A stretch of DNA of 64,000 nt from Lingula anatina (GCF_001039355.2 NW_019775804.1:1-64000); one strand, 5' to 3'; shown: positions 14,363 to 27,412, counted from the first letter of the stretch. Numbers and translations: made by a program. Notes: generated by a model from the letters alone, not told the origin.

Positions 14363-14432
14363 TCAGACTTCCTGGACACAACTCCTCAATGTGTGAGACA
14401 GATCGGTAGCAGCAGTTTTCATTTTTAGTCAG
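14363..14432 (+). other. GULP1: Probable internal non-coding (5' UTR) exon of GULP1
   Basis: A strong polypyrimidine tract and acceptor (ttttttattttcag, ending 14362) is followed 70 bases later by a strong donor, TCAG|gtaagg. The enclosed 70 bases contain no ATG that opens a useful frame, which fits a 5' UTR exon between the 6383 donor and the 18322 acceptor. Support is from splice-site quality only. Confidence 0.5.
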
Positions 14433-15962
14433 GTAAGGAAATAATCCACAATAACTTATTAAGAAAATTTTTCATTAACTTATAGCATTAAGAAAAAAAG
14501 GCTTTCTACCTATGTATTTGTCCTGAATGGCTATCAGGCATGCCAAGGCGCACTTAAAATGTATTTTGCCTGATGGTATGTGGGTATTTATAGACTGCGT
14601 CCATTTATTACAGCATGGTACCCTCATGTTACGCTTTAATGGTGGGATGTAAAATGTGTCACATTTAGGTGGAAAATCACCATTCAAGTGATCAAGATCC
14701 ATCGTTAGTGGATTAAATTCTAGTGTATGCCTCATTATTTAAGCCCCCAAGTCAAGAATAGCTCTGTTTTATCACTTAAATGGTACTTAATAGTATCTTT
14801 AGCCTTCAGCTTTTATGACATATGAAATGCTGAGACTGGTAAAAATTTCAGGTCAGTCACATACTTGTGACATGCATATACATATGGAGGTCTATTACTT
14901 GCAGTTTTTAAAAGACCTGACAGCTACAGGTTGACGTGATTTCATATCTTTAATGCAAAATGTCACATTCTTGAAATCATGGGACATGAACAGTCAAAAG
15001 TATATTCTGTTTTAAACTCAAGTCTTATTAAGAGTTAAAAAAAAAGTGGTAATAGTTTAGGGGAGGATGGGCGCCAGACCAGGGATATTTTTCAAGTCTC
15101 TGTGGCTATAATAATGATAATTATTTTACTTATGATATACTATCTCTAAAACATCATGCCATCTTCATTGAAAGATCTCACTGGAAAAAATTACAACACT
15201 GCAAAACCACTAAGTCTGAAGATCTAATCTAGCTGAGTCACTTGAGCAATGATTTTTTCCTTACTAGTGACTTTTTTTTAATCTGGTTACATCACTTTTT
15301 TCTAGCATGTATAACATAGTACAGTGTATTGGATCACGTATGACTTGTGGGATTGGGTTAAACTATTTTTAGAAAAAAAGTAAACTATTAACACAGAATG
15401 ATTGGCAGAATGCCTGTGCCCTCTCCTCCTCCACCCCAGATTCCTTACAGATCTCCTTTCAGCTTGGATTTAAAGAAAAATAGGAAACCTCTGACTTTTT
15501 GAGCCTGGATGAAAAAAAAATATTGTTAACTTACACAAGTAAATATAGGCCACTGATTCTGTCTTATGGCAAACATATTTTAGGTTGATGTACAGTTGAA
15601 AGCCACACGCTCTACAGGATTCTTTCAGTTTAGAATATTAACCTACATTAAGGGTTGGCCCCAGTGAAAACAAATGGGCCCAGCTGTAGGTTACATAAGA
15701 CAAGGGTTCTCTTGACATGGAGATGTTTGACTTATGACCTGGTTTGTCAGTTAATACGAGGTCAAACGAACACAGAGCAGGCACAAGTGGGTGCTGTCTG
15801 TGTCAGTGTGGAGGGTTAGCCAGAGGTAAGGGATTGCTTGTATGTGTGTAAGGATTTAATGGAATTGGGTTGTTTTGTTTTGTTATACATGTAGTTAATT
15901 GACATGCCTGAGATACCTATGGTGGTGCTGTTTATGTACGTGGTTTTCTGCAGGGTAGCTTT

Positions 15963-15970
<8 letters not shown>

Positions 15971-16054
<84 letters not shown>
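15971..16054. repeat. (TC)n(CA)n compound microsatellite
   Basis: About 34 bases of TC dinucleotides run directly into about 48 bases of CA dinucleotides. A second array of the same design lies at 61013-61074. Confidence 0.95.
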
Positions 16055-16057
<3 letters not shown>

Positions 16058-16758
16058 TGGAGCCCATTTCTTTGTAACCATAACATTTCCGAGTCCTCTA
16101 CTTCAAGGTATTTGATAGTTGAAGATGTTCAGCACTTGTTTCGAAGAGTATAGACCTATTCCTGATAAAAAGTAATGGAATACCTTTGTCTATAGCTGCT
16201 GTTGTCGTATAGTCTGGCTCATGTATTTATTGGTTTTAAAAGTAAGTTATATATTAAATTACTTTTACAATAAGGAAATGTATACCACACATGCTTTGTT
16301 TCACACATTATTGGTTTTACTTCTGTCGTATATAGTGTACTCTTGTTTAAGGTACTATGAGCCCGTGGCTTAAAATACCTGAATAAATATACTGCATTCT
16401 ATGTGTCACTGGAGAAGATGAGATGCAGTGACAGGTAGAGAGTTTTCAACCTAATCAGGGGTGAGTGTGTTAGTTGTGAAGACAAGCAGTGGATGTGACA
16501 GTGAACACAATGTGGAAAGAGTTGAGTTAGCATGTGGGCTTAGTCAGGTAGAGTCAATTTCATAAGAGTGCAAAACATATTCCATTTATGAAAGGCATAA
16601 AAGTAGACAATTTTTAGAGAACTTTGCTGTTGAAAAATATGAAAGTTTTGATTTTACAAAAAAAAAAAAAAAAATGGCTGTCTAGTCAAAAGACAAAAAA
16701 TTCCAGAGCTTGTGTTCTTTCCATACTACAGAATTCATACTAAATGACTTAAAGATTT

Positions 16759-16882
16759 CAGCATAGGATCCACAGGGTGTACATATCTCACCACCCTGAC
16801 TAGATAGTGTGTTCTGTACTCAGCATAGGATCCACAGGGTGTACATATCTCACCAGCTTAACCAGATAGTGTGTTCACTACT
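16759..16882. repeat. 62-base tandem duplication next to an ambiguous base
   Basis: Units 16759-16820 and 16821-16882 both start cagcataggatccacagg and share the catatctcacca and agatagtgtgttc blocks with a few substitutions. The n at 16891 lies nine bases after the second unit, so the duplication may be an assembly artefact. Confidence 0.8.
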
Positions 16883-18348
16883 CATTAAGANATATGAACA
16901 CAGGAGATTGTCAGTGACAGGAAGATATATATACCAGCAAGTCTGGGTGTCAGTAACAGGAGACTGCTCCAATGGCACAATTGTCGTAATATTCCGTACC
17001 ATGTTGCTATTTTAGTGTAAAGACAATGATGTCCTTGAGGGGAGGATTACAGGCACGTAGGTAACACGCTTGTAGTACAAGATACTGTGTGTGGAGTTCA
17101 GTGTGTTGTACTCAGAGAGACAGGTTCACCCTTTGGATATTGTGTGTGGTTTAAGTTTTAACAAGTGGCTAGAAGGATCAGAGAAGAAAATGCTGGACTT
17201 GACTGGAAGTGCTGTTGCTATGGATGTGGGTAGATAGGATTAGTACAGAGGCACTGGTGTTCTACATTGGTTTTGGTTTGTGACATTGTAAATGTCAGTT
17301 CTGTCACTTGTCAGCTGTCACCTTTATTTCTTTGCACCTGGGGAGCTGTGATTTGATACTGTATGTATTGACTTAGACTACTGACTGTGCATTAACAGGT
17401 GTCTTGTGGATTTAAAGATTAGGTGTAGTTTATGATGGACAAAACCTAAGTCAATTTAGACATATTGCACAGGTATTTGCCTTATCAAGTCTGTGATGTG
17501 GACAGAGTGACAAACTACTTTTTGAGTTGAAGTTGAGCAATTGTGACAGCTTACTTAAATGGGTGAATTAGTTCTTAAATATTGACTATCTTGAGGAGCA
17601 CACACCAGCACACCTGCATTGTGGCTTTTAATCTGTCACTGAGATGATTCTTAAATTACTAGTAGACATGAACATGAACTCAAATCATCATGACATCATT
17701 TATGTTGTTTAAGATCCACCTTACCTTCAGATGTCAAAAGTCACTGCAAGAGTAACACCGTGACTTTTTAATTTTGGGACTTTGCACTTGGGGGATCAAG
17801 TGTAACATGTTGTGATTACCTCAGACATTTTACTCACAGCTGGAAAACCTGTTTAATTACTTGTGAACTTGCTTGCAGTCCAGATATTTTTTTCCTGATA
17901 TCTTTGACATAAAGATTCTCACTGATGCCAGCTAATGAATTTTACATTTAAAATTACTTAAACACCTTTTAAGTGACATATAGGATGTCATAGTAATTTA
18001 TTTAAATGTTATGAGATAAGATAACATTATATTCTGGCAATCTTTCCTTCAAGAGTGACCTAGAATCCTTCCCAGGACATTTTGACTTTTCCATTTTGAA
18101 CAATTGACGAAAATATTTTCATCAGTACACCAGCTGGTGTGCCGCTATTGACATGTGGAGGACATAGAAAAAAAGAAAGTGTAGGAAAAAAAAAAAAAAG
18201 AGAGGGAGAGGAAACCTATCACACTTTTATATTTGAGGAAGGAGGCACATTACCTAACAGCTTTTATCATTTCCAGACATTGCAGGAAAAAGGATTTTTG
18301 CTTCATTTCCACTGTTCTTAGGTCTTCAAATATCTCCGCTCAGGAAAC

Positions 18349-18575
18349 ATGGAGTCCTTACCCAAAGCCCGTTCTTATATGAATAGTAAAGAGAATATTG
18401 TTCTTGTTCCTAATGCTAGTTTTGGGAAGAGGAAGTTCATCCAGTTTTCCGTCATGAATCGTCAGACCAGTTTTGCGCGCTGGGTGCAGGGCCAGAAGGA
18501 AAACCAGTCTCACAGTCGAAACAGTAAGTGTTCTAATTGGTGTGTTTATGTTTGTTAATTGTTGTATATATTATT

Positions 18576-18618
<43 letters not shown>

Positions 18619-20566
18619 TTATACTGTAACAATTACAATATTTTGTCACTGAAGTCTTACCAGAAGAGATCAAAGTATTTATTTATTTATTTAATTATAT
18701 TTTTTGTGAGACCAATATTATTGTCACTTTATGATAAAACTTTTCAATAATTAATCCCTTCCAATATACAATACAATAGAATTACTTGTACCTAAGGCAA
18801 GGGAAATGTAAAAAAAAAATTAGACAAAATTAGTATCATGGCTTTGAAAAACTGAACAATAAGAAACTACATGGGCCGCGCTAATGTAACTTGTGCTGTG
18901 AGTGTTACAGTAAATTATGTTCTGGAGAGTGACAACAGGGAAGTAGGTGGTGCCAGGGTCCTGCTGGTACTGGCTTGCAAATCTGGGTCATGTTTTGGAG
19001 ACAACTGGAAACAGTAATTCAGAAATAAGGAGCCCCTGCAGAAAGGAGAGGCTGTAGAGGCTTTCCATCTTGAACAGTAGCCTTTTCTTTCTTTTTAGTG
19101 AAACGGGCGTCCTTATTTACTAAAATTAGTAAAATTTTCAGTCTTAAAGGCAAGCAGTGATCTTAGCATCTATTGTGAAACAGGTCTTAGAACTTGGCTG
19201 TTACATCTCTGGCACCTGCTGTGCTGCTGAATTGGAACAGCAAGAAAATGGGAAATGAATCATCATATTTATTACCATGAATTTCTTAGGACAGACCACA
19301 GAAAATGTTTTTTTTTTTCTGGTTCAATATTTACAATAATTCTTTGTCAACCATTTGCTGTTCTGATTTGGTAATCACAAAAAAAAAAAAAAAAAGAAAG
19401 AAAGAAAGAAAGAAAGAAAAGGAAAACTGAGTGAGGGAGTTACATCACCCTAAAGAATTCCATGTTTGTTGATTGTATCATGTATGGCTCAAATCCCTGC
19501 TGTTTTGAGCCTAATAAAATGAAAACAAGAAAAAAAAAGGTGAAGAAATTCAGGAAATTACTTCATCCTGAGTTCCATTCCTCAAAAATGTTTCTTATCA
19601 GTGTTTCTGAAAGTTTTTCCCCTCTTTTGTATGTCTGTTCTCAAAGGAGTTTCCTGCATCTTTGGAAGAGAAAAAGACCCTAGTGTAAGGCCGTCGGCAG
19701 AAATGTATCAGATTTGTTCTGTTCTTCAACAATTTGCAGAGAAAAAGTGTGATGCTTAAGATCTAAATAAAAGCTGCTGTTTTTTTGTCTTGACTTGGTG
19801 CCAGGACATTGCCCTTTCTGGAAACTTGCCTTCAATGTTAACACATGCTTGCTGTTTTCAGATTTCCAGTTTTCTTTGAAACACAAAACAATATCTGGAG
19901 ACCAGCAATCATATCTTTACTTAAATCTAAATAACTGATTACTTGTATAGACCAAATTTATTATAGATATGAGAAAATAAAGATAAAGGGGGATGAAATA
20001 AAAAAGAGCAATTATTTGGAAATTTCCATAGCCAACTTAAGAAATATTTGAATGTCAGTAGCTTTTCTATATATCCTGAATGGTAGTGTCTTCTTTTCAT
20101 AGACTAGAGAAGAGCCACTGAACATGTTGCCATGGCATGTACGCATGTGCATACTGAATTAGTCATTGGACATGTACATGTGTACCTCATATGTACTTGC
20201 ACATACATATACATCTCATATATACTTGCACATACACCTCATATATACTTGCACATAAATATATACACTAAACGTGTCATATTTGTTTCTTTTCCAGTGA
20301 ACAAGCAGTGGGTTCATCCTCCAGAAGCTCTCCTCAGAGGGCATATAGTCTACAATGTCAAAGTAAGTGGATTTGTACTGGAACAGATACATTTTGCTAC
20401 ATACTTAAAAATTGGTACAGTGTACATGTACAGTGTCAAAGTTGGTGGGCTGTTAAGATACATTTTGCTACATAGTTACAGAATGGTAGAATAATAGAAT
20501 AAATCACCCTTTGTATACAAAGTGAGATTATGATAGTAATGCAATAACTATGGCAGTTTTCTTATG

Positions 20567-20608
<42 letters not shown>

Positions 20609-22798
20609 GAACCTAAAGACAACTGATAGATCTAAGATCAAATTTTCTTCATTTGTAAATTTTTTTCAAATTTTCTAGTATCTTGGAGGATGTGGAGTGG
20701 AAACAGCCAAGGGGTCTGATGTAGTCAAGGATGCAATTAGGAAAATGAAGGTAATGTGAAAAATAATAATAATGATGAAATGATAAAATTTTCTTACTTG
20801 ATCACCATACAACTGAAACTTTCAGTAAAAATAGGGCAAGAAAGGAGTCTTCAAATAAACTTCAGATTTTAATTTATTGTAAAGTCACCAAAACTTTTGT
20901 TTTCAGTTCAACAAACAGTTAAAGAAGTCAGAAGGCATCAAGCCAGCCAAGGTGGAGCTGACAATATCCGTGGACGGGGTGACCATTCAGGATCCTAAAA
21001 CCAAAGTAAGTCACCATTCACCAAAGTTTAAATCCACTCTTCCTGCTTCTTTTTGGAGCTAGTCTGAAGTTAAGCAGGCTTTACTTTTCATTCTTCTGTG
21101 AAAGGACAGAAGTTTGACAGAAGCCGTTTCATAATCTTTTTGACCTATGATATTAACAATTGCATGCACGCAGGCAAACACACATCTCTTACAATTTTGG
21201 TTGTTTATTTATTTAAAAAAAGGCATCAGATTCTGTAGTATGGCTTTTCATTTAACTTAAACCACAATGTCTCAAGTTCATGAATGAAAAAGAAAATTAA
21301 GTAATATCATTAACACAGACCTTCTGTGCTTTTCACATAAATAAAGGACAGCATCAAGGGGACCACACAATCGCAATAAATCTATATCATTTCCAGATTA
21401 TCAAGCACCAGTATCCTCTGCATCGTATCTCTTACTGCGCAGATGACAAGTCAGACAAGAGGATGTTCACCTTCATTGCCAAGGAGGCGGACTCACAGGA
21501 TCACACTTGTCACGTGTTTGACAGCGAGAAATGTGTATGTCTGTCCAATTTGTCATCCTGTATAACATTGTGGGGATTGTCTGATTTGGGTGAAATTGTG
21601 ATACATATATTGTTTAAGTTGAATGAAGTTGTGGTTGAAATTGCGACATAGGTTGAGTCAATACTTACATGTTTCAGTAGCAAATGACTGCCAGGTCCTC
21701 ACTTGCCCTGTCTTTCACAAATGGCAAATGCATTGAGTTGGGTGAGATTGCTACAATGTCAAAACTATAGCAATGAAAAAACATGCACTGGAACATTCAG
21801 GTGTTACCTATATGGACAATTTTGATTGCATTGAACCAAGACTTCTCTTGTCCAGTGTTGGTGCTTGTCACATGTGGTCAAAGCCAGAAGTGAAATTGTG
21901 TTGGATTGTGACAGTTGAGACCATACTAGCACACCTAACACAAATAGGGAACAATATGAATATTCTCAAACTTAAATATCAAAAGGAAATCTTATAAAAA
22001 GGCTCAAGTTGCAAAATTTTGAGTACAAAACTTATCAAAAATTTTCTCCCTTTGAATATAGATCTTATGTATCTGAACAGTTTATTTAACCCTGCCCATG
22101 TCTGTATGTCTGGCTCCCTTTATTTGAAAATATACAGGAATTAAATAACAACATATTATTATTGATTGTTCACTAAATGAATGTCATATTTTCCATTCCA
22201 GTCTGAAGAGATCACTCTGACAGTGGGGCAAGCATTTGACCTCGCCTACAGAAAATTTCTGGAGTCTTCAGGACGCGACATGGATCTCAAGAAACAGTTC
22301 TTGCTGCTGCAAAAGAAGGTAATTAAAAGTGAAGTTGCACATACATGTTTTAAAGCAATTCTGCATAGACTTACCAAGCTATTTTATATATCCTATTGTA
22401 AGGGGAGTGTTTGAAGGAAAAATGGGTCTCAGATTCATTTACCAATGCTTTCCAGCTAGTAAATTTGACCTGGACTTCGTAGTTATCTTGGGGTGTACTA
22501 GTCAGAGCTACCAATGGACTGCAAAGTTATGAAGTTACAGGCGTGGACTACGCAATCACTTCCTAATGTCCGTTTATCTTTTTCGCTATCACATCCTAAT
22601 ATCCCAGTGTCTCTCGCCCCCAGGTCCAGGCACTGTCCCATGAAAACCAGGAACTGAAGACCAGGATCCAGGAACTGGAAGGCATGAAGGACAGAGACGA
22701 GATCCAGAGATACATGGAGCAGAACCATGTACGTACCACCTCAGATCCCAATATCTGACCTGGAAAGACCGGATTATTATTATTATTAGTAGTAGTAG

Positions 22799-22883
<85 letters not shown>

Positions 22884-25800
22884 CAGTAGCAGCAGTAGTA
22901 GTTCAATAAAACGCAAGATGAATTTGGGTATTTTTCCATTTTTGACGGATCTTAAATGATGTTGAACCCAATTTCAGTTAGTTTATATGAAGATTACCCC
23001 ATGGTTTAAGAGTTAGCTAACACATAAATGATTGGTGGCCAAAGTTTTGAAAATTTTTATAATTGCTAGTATGAATTTTGATATGAATATTCTCAAACTT
23101 AAATATCAAAAGAAAATTTATTAAAAAGGCTCAAGTAGCAAAATTTTGAGTACATACCTTATCAAAAATTTTCTCCCTTTGAATATAGATCTTATATATC
23201 TTAACAGTTTATTTGAATATAGATCTTATATATCTTAACAGTTTATTTGAAACCCTGCCCATCCCTGTATATCTGGCTTCCTTTATTTGAAAATATACAG
23301 GAATTAAATAACAACATATTATTATTGATTGCATGTAAGTATATGCAAATAACCATATTAACAGGAAGCATTTTATTTAACTAAGAGCAAATTGACTTGT
23401 GGTTTATCAGAAAAGTGATGACATTTCTGAAGATAACATGTCACAACTGACCCTAGACATATAAATAGAAATACTGAAAAATTTAGCTTTATTTTTTTAG
23501 AAATTACATGTTCTGGTTGTTATTTTCTTTGTCAGAATTTTTAGCTCTCAAGTCACTATTTAAGACATTAAGGTGGAGGTGTCAATTTTGTTCATCAGTG
23601 TTTTTATTTAAAATTGTAATTGTCATTCTGGTGAGGATACACACAGTTAGAATTGTCTTTATTTTTGTTGATTTTATGTTTAATTTATTTTCTTTTTTTT
23701 TTTTTTTGCGCACTTTTTTTTTATAATCTGCATGTGTTCATGTTTCCAGTCTATCACGCCAGCCTCACCAGTGTCTCCAGCTGACTTGATTGATTACAAT
23801 TTTTATTTCGGTCACCATAGTGACCTGAGCACTGTGGCAACAGAGGCCACAGAGGTAACCATGTGACAGTCATGTGACCATTGTGTGACACACCTCTATA
23901 TTTTGTGTTGTTTTACACTGTCATTACTTTTCTATACACCCATACTCATTATACTATGTACTTATTTTAGGCTGACACCAGTATGAAATATCACAGTACC
24001 ATTTTTGGAAAGAAAGAAAAATATATCTTTTTACTGAAGAGGTATTCATTATTGACTTTGCTTCAAATTGGCTGTGGATTTTATTTGAACATTAAGCTAA
24101 CATGGTCAGTTTAGACTTGGACAGTTAAGGCCAGATATTGCACAGTGGGATCTCTGTCGTGGTTTCTGGTTTAAATTGATTCTGGTCTGAATACACTCAT
24201 AAGATGAGACAAACCATACTGGTGTGAGTTATAAGTCCCATGTATTTCCACTTGGTAGTCTAACCCTACAAGCTTTCTGTGCTTTTATTTCTCTAGATAC
24301 GCTCTCTGGGTGAGATAACCCCAAGCCTTGTTTTCACAGAAGGAAAGTCCAAGCATAATGGGGAGGTAGGAGATATATGTATCTGCTTTAAGTTGCTTTC
24401 ACATGCTTGGGTTCTATGTGGGCCTGGCACACTTTTCAGTTTTGAAGTTCAACGGGCTGGTCTCACTCTATGCTTCATAGAGTAGGGTTGACTGTTACTT
24501 TGCAGACAGGTGTATACTACATACATGCCCAGCTGGAAAAATGACTGACAGAAGAACAGACTGACTGACTGAAGGACTGACTGACTGACAAGATTAGTTT
24601 TTGACATTATACTGCCATGGTTAAAAAGAATAATTGGTAGGCTTCTATTCTTTAGGAAGACATACTCACCTAAGCTCTTGCAACTGGCAAACATTGGCAC
24701 ATTAATTTTTGTTTTTGTACCATTTTTGATTCAGCTTTTTAACTAAATGTATATATGAAGATAGTAAATAACATGTCTCAAAATAACAATTCCTTATTAT
24801 CAGTCTTTAAACTGCTTCTGTCACTATGGTAACAAAAATAGTGCTGTTAGGGGGTAGTTCATTAGAAATCTTTTTTTGATAAAGCAATATTAAAATTATT
24901 GTTGGCATTCCTAGATATTTATAAATCAACATAAAACATTAAATTTATGTGACTGGCAGTGTGAAATATTTTCTAAGAGGAAAAATGATAAAAATCTTGG
25001 AGAGTGTTTTCTGTCTTTTTGCACAATTTCCTCTTCCTCAGTTCCAGACTCTCAATTTTGGGATCAGTTTTTATCTACATATTCTGATGGTATTCTAGTT
25101 CTGTGATCTGATCTGATACACAGGATGCACTGTGTGTGCTGTGTCGTGATACTTAGATATATGTGTCCACCATTTTAACACTTTTTAGAGTTTTATATCA
25201 CGTTTCAACTAGCACACTTCACAATCTGAGGGAGATTGTTTTATTAAGATCAGTATAAATGTGTCCTGAAAGTCTGCACAAAGAGGGGGAATATCCATGA
25301 TGTTGAACAATTGATGCGTACCCTGATGTTCACGGTGTATATTCTCTATTAACATTATAAACTCTGTATTTTAGTCATTGATTGGAGTGTTTTGAAGACT
25401 GAATTTCAGGGTACCCATACAGAAGATTTAAGAATTTCAATTTAAAGTTTATCTTATTAACTAAGTTGACCATATTATTGATTAAGCCTTCAAATTTTAT
25501 TGTGGGATAATTTAGTGAGAAAATAGCAAGTGCTTTATAAAATATTTTTAAAATTTTCAATATGATAAAAGTGATGTTTCTCCTGTTTTTAGACCAATGC
25601 CGAGAACAACCACCGCGAGGTCCCCACGGTGGGCCGGAGACTGGAAGGGCTGATATTTGAAGATGACTTTGTGCCTCAGACCAATGGCAGCGCTACTCCT
25701 AATACTAGTCAGTCGTCCCCCAGTCAGTTACCAATATGTGAGTATAGTTGTGTATGGTAAACTTTTTGCCCCTCGCCACTGAAGTTAAATTCCAGGTCTG

Positions 25801-27288
25801 ATTATAAAGCACTTGTCGATAATTTTACATGTACTGTAAAGGTTCAGCGAAGACTTATTTTACTAAGCATGTTTTGTATATGGTATGAAGTATGTCAGTT
25901 CTCAGATCTGTTAATGGACAGAATTCAGGATGTACATAAAAGGTTTAAATGCAGACTCTAGGTAAAGATATGCTCTATAAAGCTGTCTAAATTTGTATTT
26001 TTCAGTGTCCCCACCCCCCAGCACTGGGAAGAGACCTCATCATGGCACACCCACCTCACCAGCCAGTACTTCTAATAACCAAGGTACAGTATATATACTC
26101 TATCACACACCCACCTCACCAGCCAGTACTTCTAATAACCAAGGTACAGTATATATACTCTATCACACAGATACCTCACCAGCCAGTACTTCGAATAACC
26201 AAGGTACAGTATATATACTCTATCACACACCTCACCAGCCAGTACTTCTAATAACCAAGGTACAGTATATATACTCTATCACACACCCACCTCACCAGCC
26301 AGTACTTCTAATAACCAAGGTATAGTATATATACTTTATCACACACCTCACCAGCCAGTACTTCTAATAACCAAGGTACAGTATATGTATTGTTAACAGT
26401 CAACAGTCAGTTAACTTGTACTTTTAGTTGTTCCATCTGGCCTTGCATGGGCTTGTATTCAGTTCTTTATACCATTTTTTTAATATTATCTTTCAACTTT
26501 TTCTCTTGAATAATTTTTTTTATTATTAAAGGCACTTTAGTAATTGAAACCAGTTGGAGATAAATTTGGCCAAACACAATCAACTATTCTACTTTCTCTT
26601 TAGCCAAGTTAGAATGTATTACACATTGTTGAGAAGGGGTGAGTCCAGCCTCTAGATCTAGCATTTTATCTCAAACATATATTTCAGATTTATTGGGCTC
26701 CAACCCCTTCACCTCACCAAGCAGCAATGTATCTGGTGGAGAGGATCCATTTGGTATGGGGGCCTTCAACCCTAGCGCCAAGGACCTTGACCATGCTATC
26801 ATGAAGGTTGACAAAGAACTGTTGGACTTACAGGTAATGAAAGGTTGAAATAGAACCACATAAAAATGCTAATTGAAAAATGTTTAATAGGTTCAGTTTC
26901 TTTTCCTGACTTCAAAGGAACACAGACAGTATTTTTATGTCAATCTGTTTTTTGTGTGTTTGTAAATCTATCTTGGTTTATGGAAAAAATGTATTCGTAT
27001 CAGCTTACATAATTGGGCCACAGAATTTCATAAAAATTGTGACTATTTTATCATATTATATTTTATTATTGATAAATTCTGCACGAACACTTTTCCCTGA
27101 ATGTTTCTTTAACACTGTCACTTTGTATGTGGATGCATATGGTTTGTTTTTGCCATGTTTTCCGTCTCCAGCATGACCAGTATAACTGCACTGTTTGTGT
27201 GTTCTTCCAGGCTGGCTTCAGTCAAGGATTGTCCTTTGGCACACATGACTTTAATCTGGATGATCTAGACCCCTTGAACAAGAAGTAA
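18349..27288 (+). CDS. GULP1: GULP1/CED-6 engulfment adaptor, 13 coding exons, 463 aa
   Basis: Coding exons: 18349-18523, 20298-20362, 20679-20750, 20907-21005, 21397-21534, 22202-22318, 22624-22728, 23750-23854, 24297-24365, 25593-25737, 26006-26083, 26688-26833, 27211-27288. All junctions are GT-AG and phases match (1392 nt). Residues ~63-200 form the PTB domain, with blocks [39 protein letters not shown] and [20 protein letters not shown]. Residues ~205-257 are a charged, Leu-rich coiled coil. The C-terminal half is Ser/Pro-rich and carries NPF (395-397) and DPF (409-411), the motif types bound by EH domains and the AP-2 ear, and ends [10 protein letters not shown]. Known role: a cytoplasmic adaptor binding NPxY tails of engulfment receptors during apoptotic-cell clearance. 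Odd points: the 58-residue N-terminal extension before MNKQW, a longer C-terminus than vertebrate GULP1 (about 304 aa), and the repeated donor at the end of coding exon 11. The ATG at 18349 is the first in its exon (context aacATGg); a later in-frame Met remains possible. Confidence 0.95.
18571..18620. repeat. (TTTA)n microsatellite in GULP1 coding intron 1
   Basis: Tetranucleotide TTTA array about 50 bases downstream of the first coding exon's donor. Confidence 0.95.
19379..19422. repeat. A-tract plus (AAAG)n microsatellite
   Basis: About 17 A residues continue into about six AAAG units, in GULP1 coding intron 1. Confidence 0.9.
20573..20603. repeat. 31-base poly-T run upstream of GULP1 coding exon 3
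   Basis: Uninterrupted T run about 75 bases before the acceptor at 20678, much longer than a usual polypyrimidine tract. It could be the A tail of a minus-strand retroposed insertion, but no recognisable element body was seen next to it. Confidence 0.85.
21956..22168. repeat. Intronic repeat, copy 1 (GULP1 intron 5)
   Basis: About 213 bases starting atgaatattctcaaac and ending ttattattgattg recur at 23083-23331. Copy 1 is in coding intron 5 and its end runs to within about 34 bases of the exon 6 acceptor. It has no terminal repeats or coding content, so it looks like an old local duplication or a fragment of a dispersed element. Confidence 0.85.
22773..22903. repeat. (ATT)n(AGT)n compound trinucleotide microsatellite
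   Basis: Alternating ATT and AGT trinucleotide blocks 45 bases after the GULP1 exon 7 donor. The poly-Leu/Ile frame on the opposite strand is a translation of this repeat. Confidence 0.95.
23083..23331. repeat. Intronic repeat, copy 2 (GULP1 intron 7), with an internal tandem duplication
   Basis: Direct repeat of 21956-22168, clearly homologous along its length. Copy 2 is longer because a ~35-base block around tttgaatatagatcttatat is duplicated in tandem (about 23177-23246). Copies 1 and 2 flank coding exons 6 and 7 in the same orientation. Confidence 0.85.
26046..26385 (+). repeat. 60/56-base minisatellite spanning the 3' end and splice donor of GULP1 coding exon 11
   Basis: Six head-to-tail units. 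Each contains the last coding codons of exon 11 ([11 protein letters not shown]), the donor aag|gtacag and the first intron bases (tatatatactctatcac). Units 1, 2, 3 and 5 are about 60 bases; unit 4 and the last are about 4 shorter because of a loss in the cacacccacc stretch. Donors are gtacag in units 1-4 and 6, and gtatag in unit 5. The first donor (exon end 26083) is the default. Donors 2 and 3 would add 20 or 40 codons in frame; donor 4 adds 176 bases and breaks the frame of the next exon. Confidence 0.9.
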
Positions 27289-27412
27289 AATATAACTGTA
27301 AAAGTTCTGTCTGCTTACATTATGCATGCTGACAATTCTATCAGCAACAAAGACTTAAAAGGACTGCTGCTGTTGCAGTGCATGAGAATGGTTAAATTGA
27401 ATGGGGTAACCT

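Larger units (their letters stand above)
14433..18321 (+). other. GULP1 intron before the first coding exon
   Basis: 3.9 kb without a recognisable exon. Contains the (TC)n(CA)n compound microsatellite at 15971-16054, a 62-base tandem duplication at 16759-16882, an ambiguous base at 16891 and poly-A tracts. The 83-codon minus-strand frame at 15816-16067 is only the translated microsatellite. Confidence 0.55.

Noticed and set aside
15816-16067. 83-codon frame with Cys-Val and Arg-Glu repeats
   Set aside because: Pure translation of the (TC)n(CA)n microsatellite.
22596-22916. 106-codon minus-strand frame starting with poly-Leu and poly-Ile
   Set aside because: Translation of the ATT/AGT microsatellite plus the antisense of GULP1 exon 7.
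26046-26385. CRISPR-like array
   Set aside because: Units are contiguous with no unique spacers, and they span an animal exon-intron boundary; it is a minisatellite.
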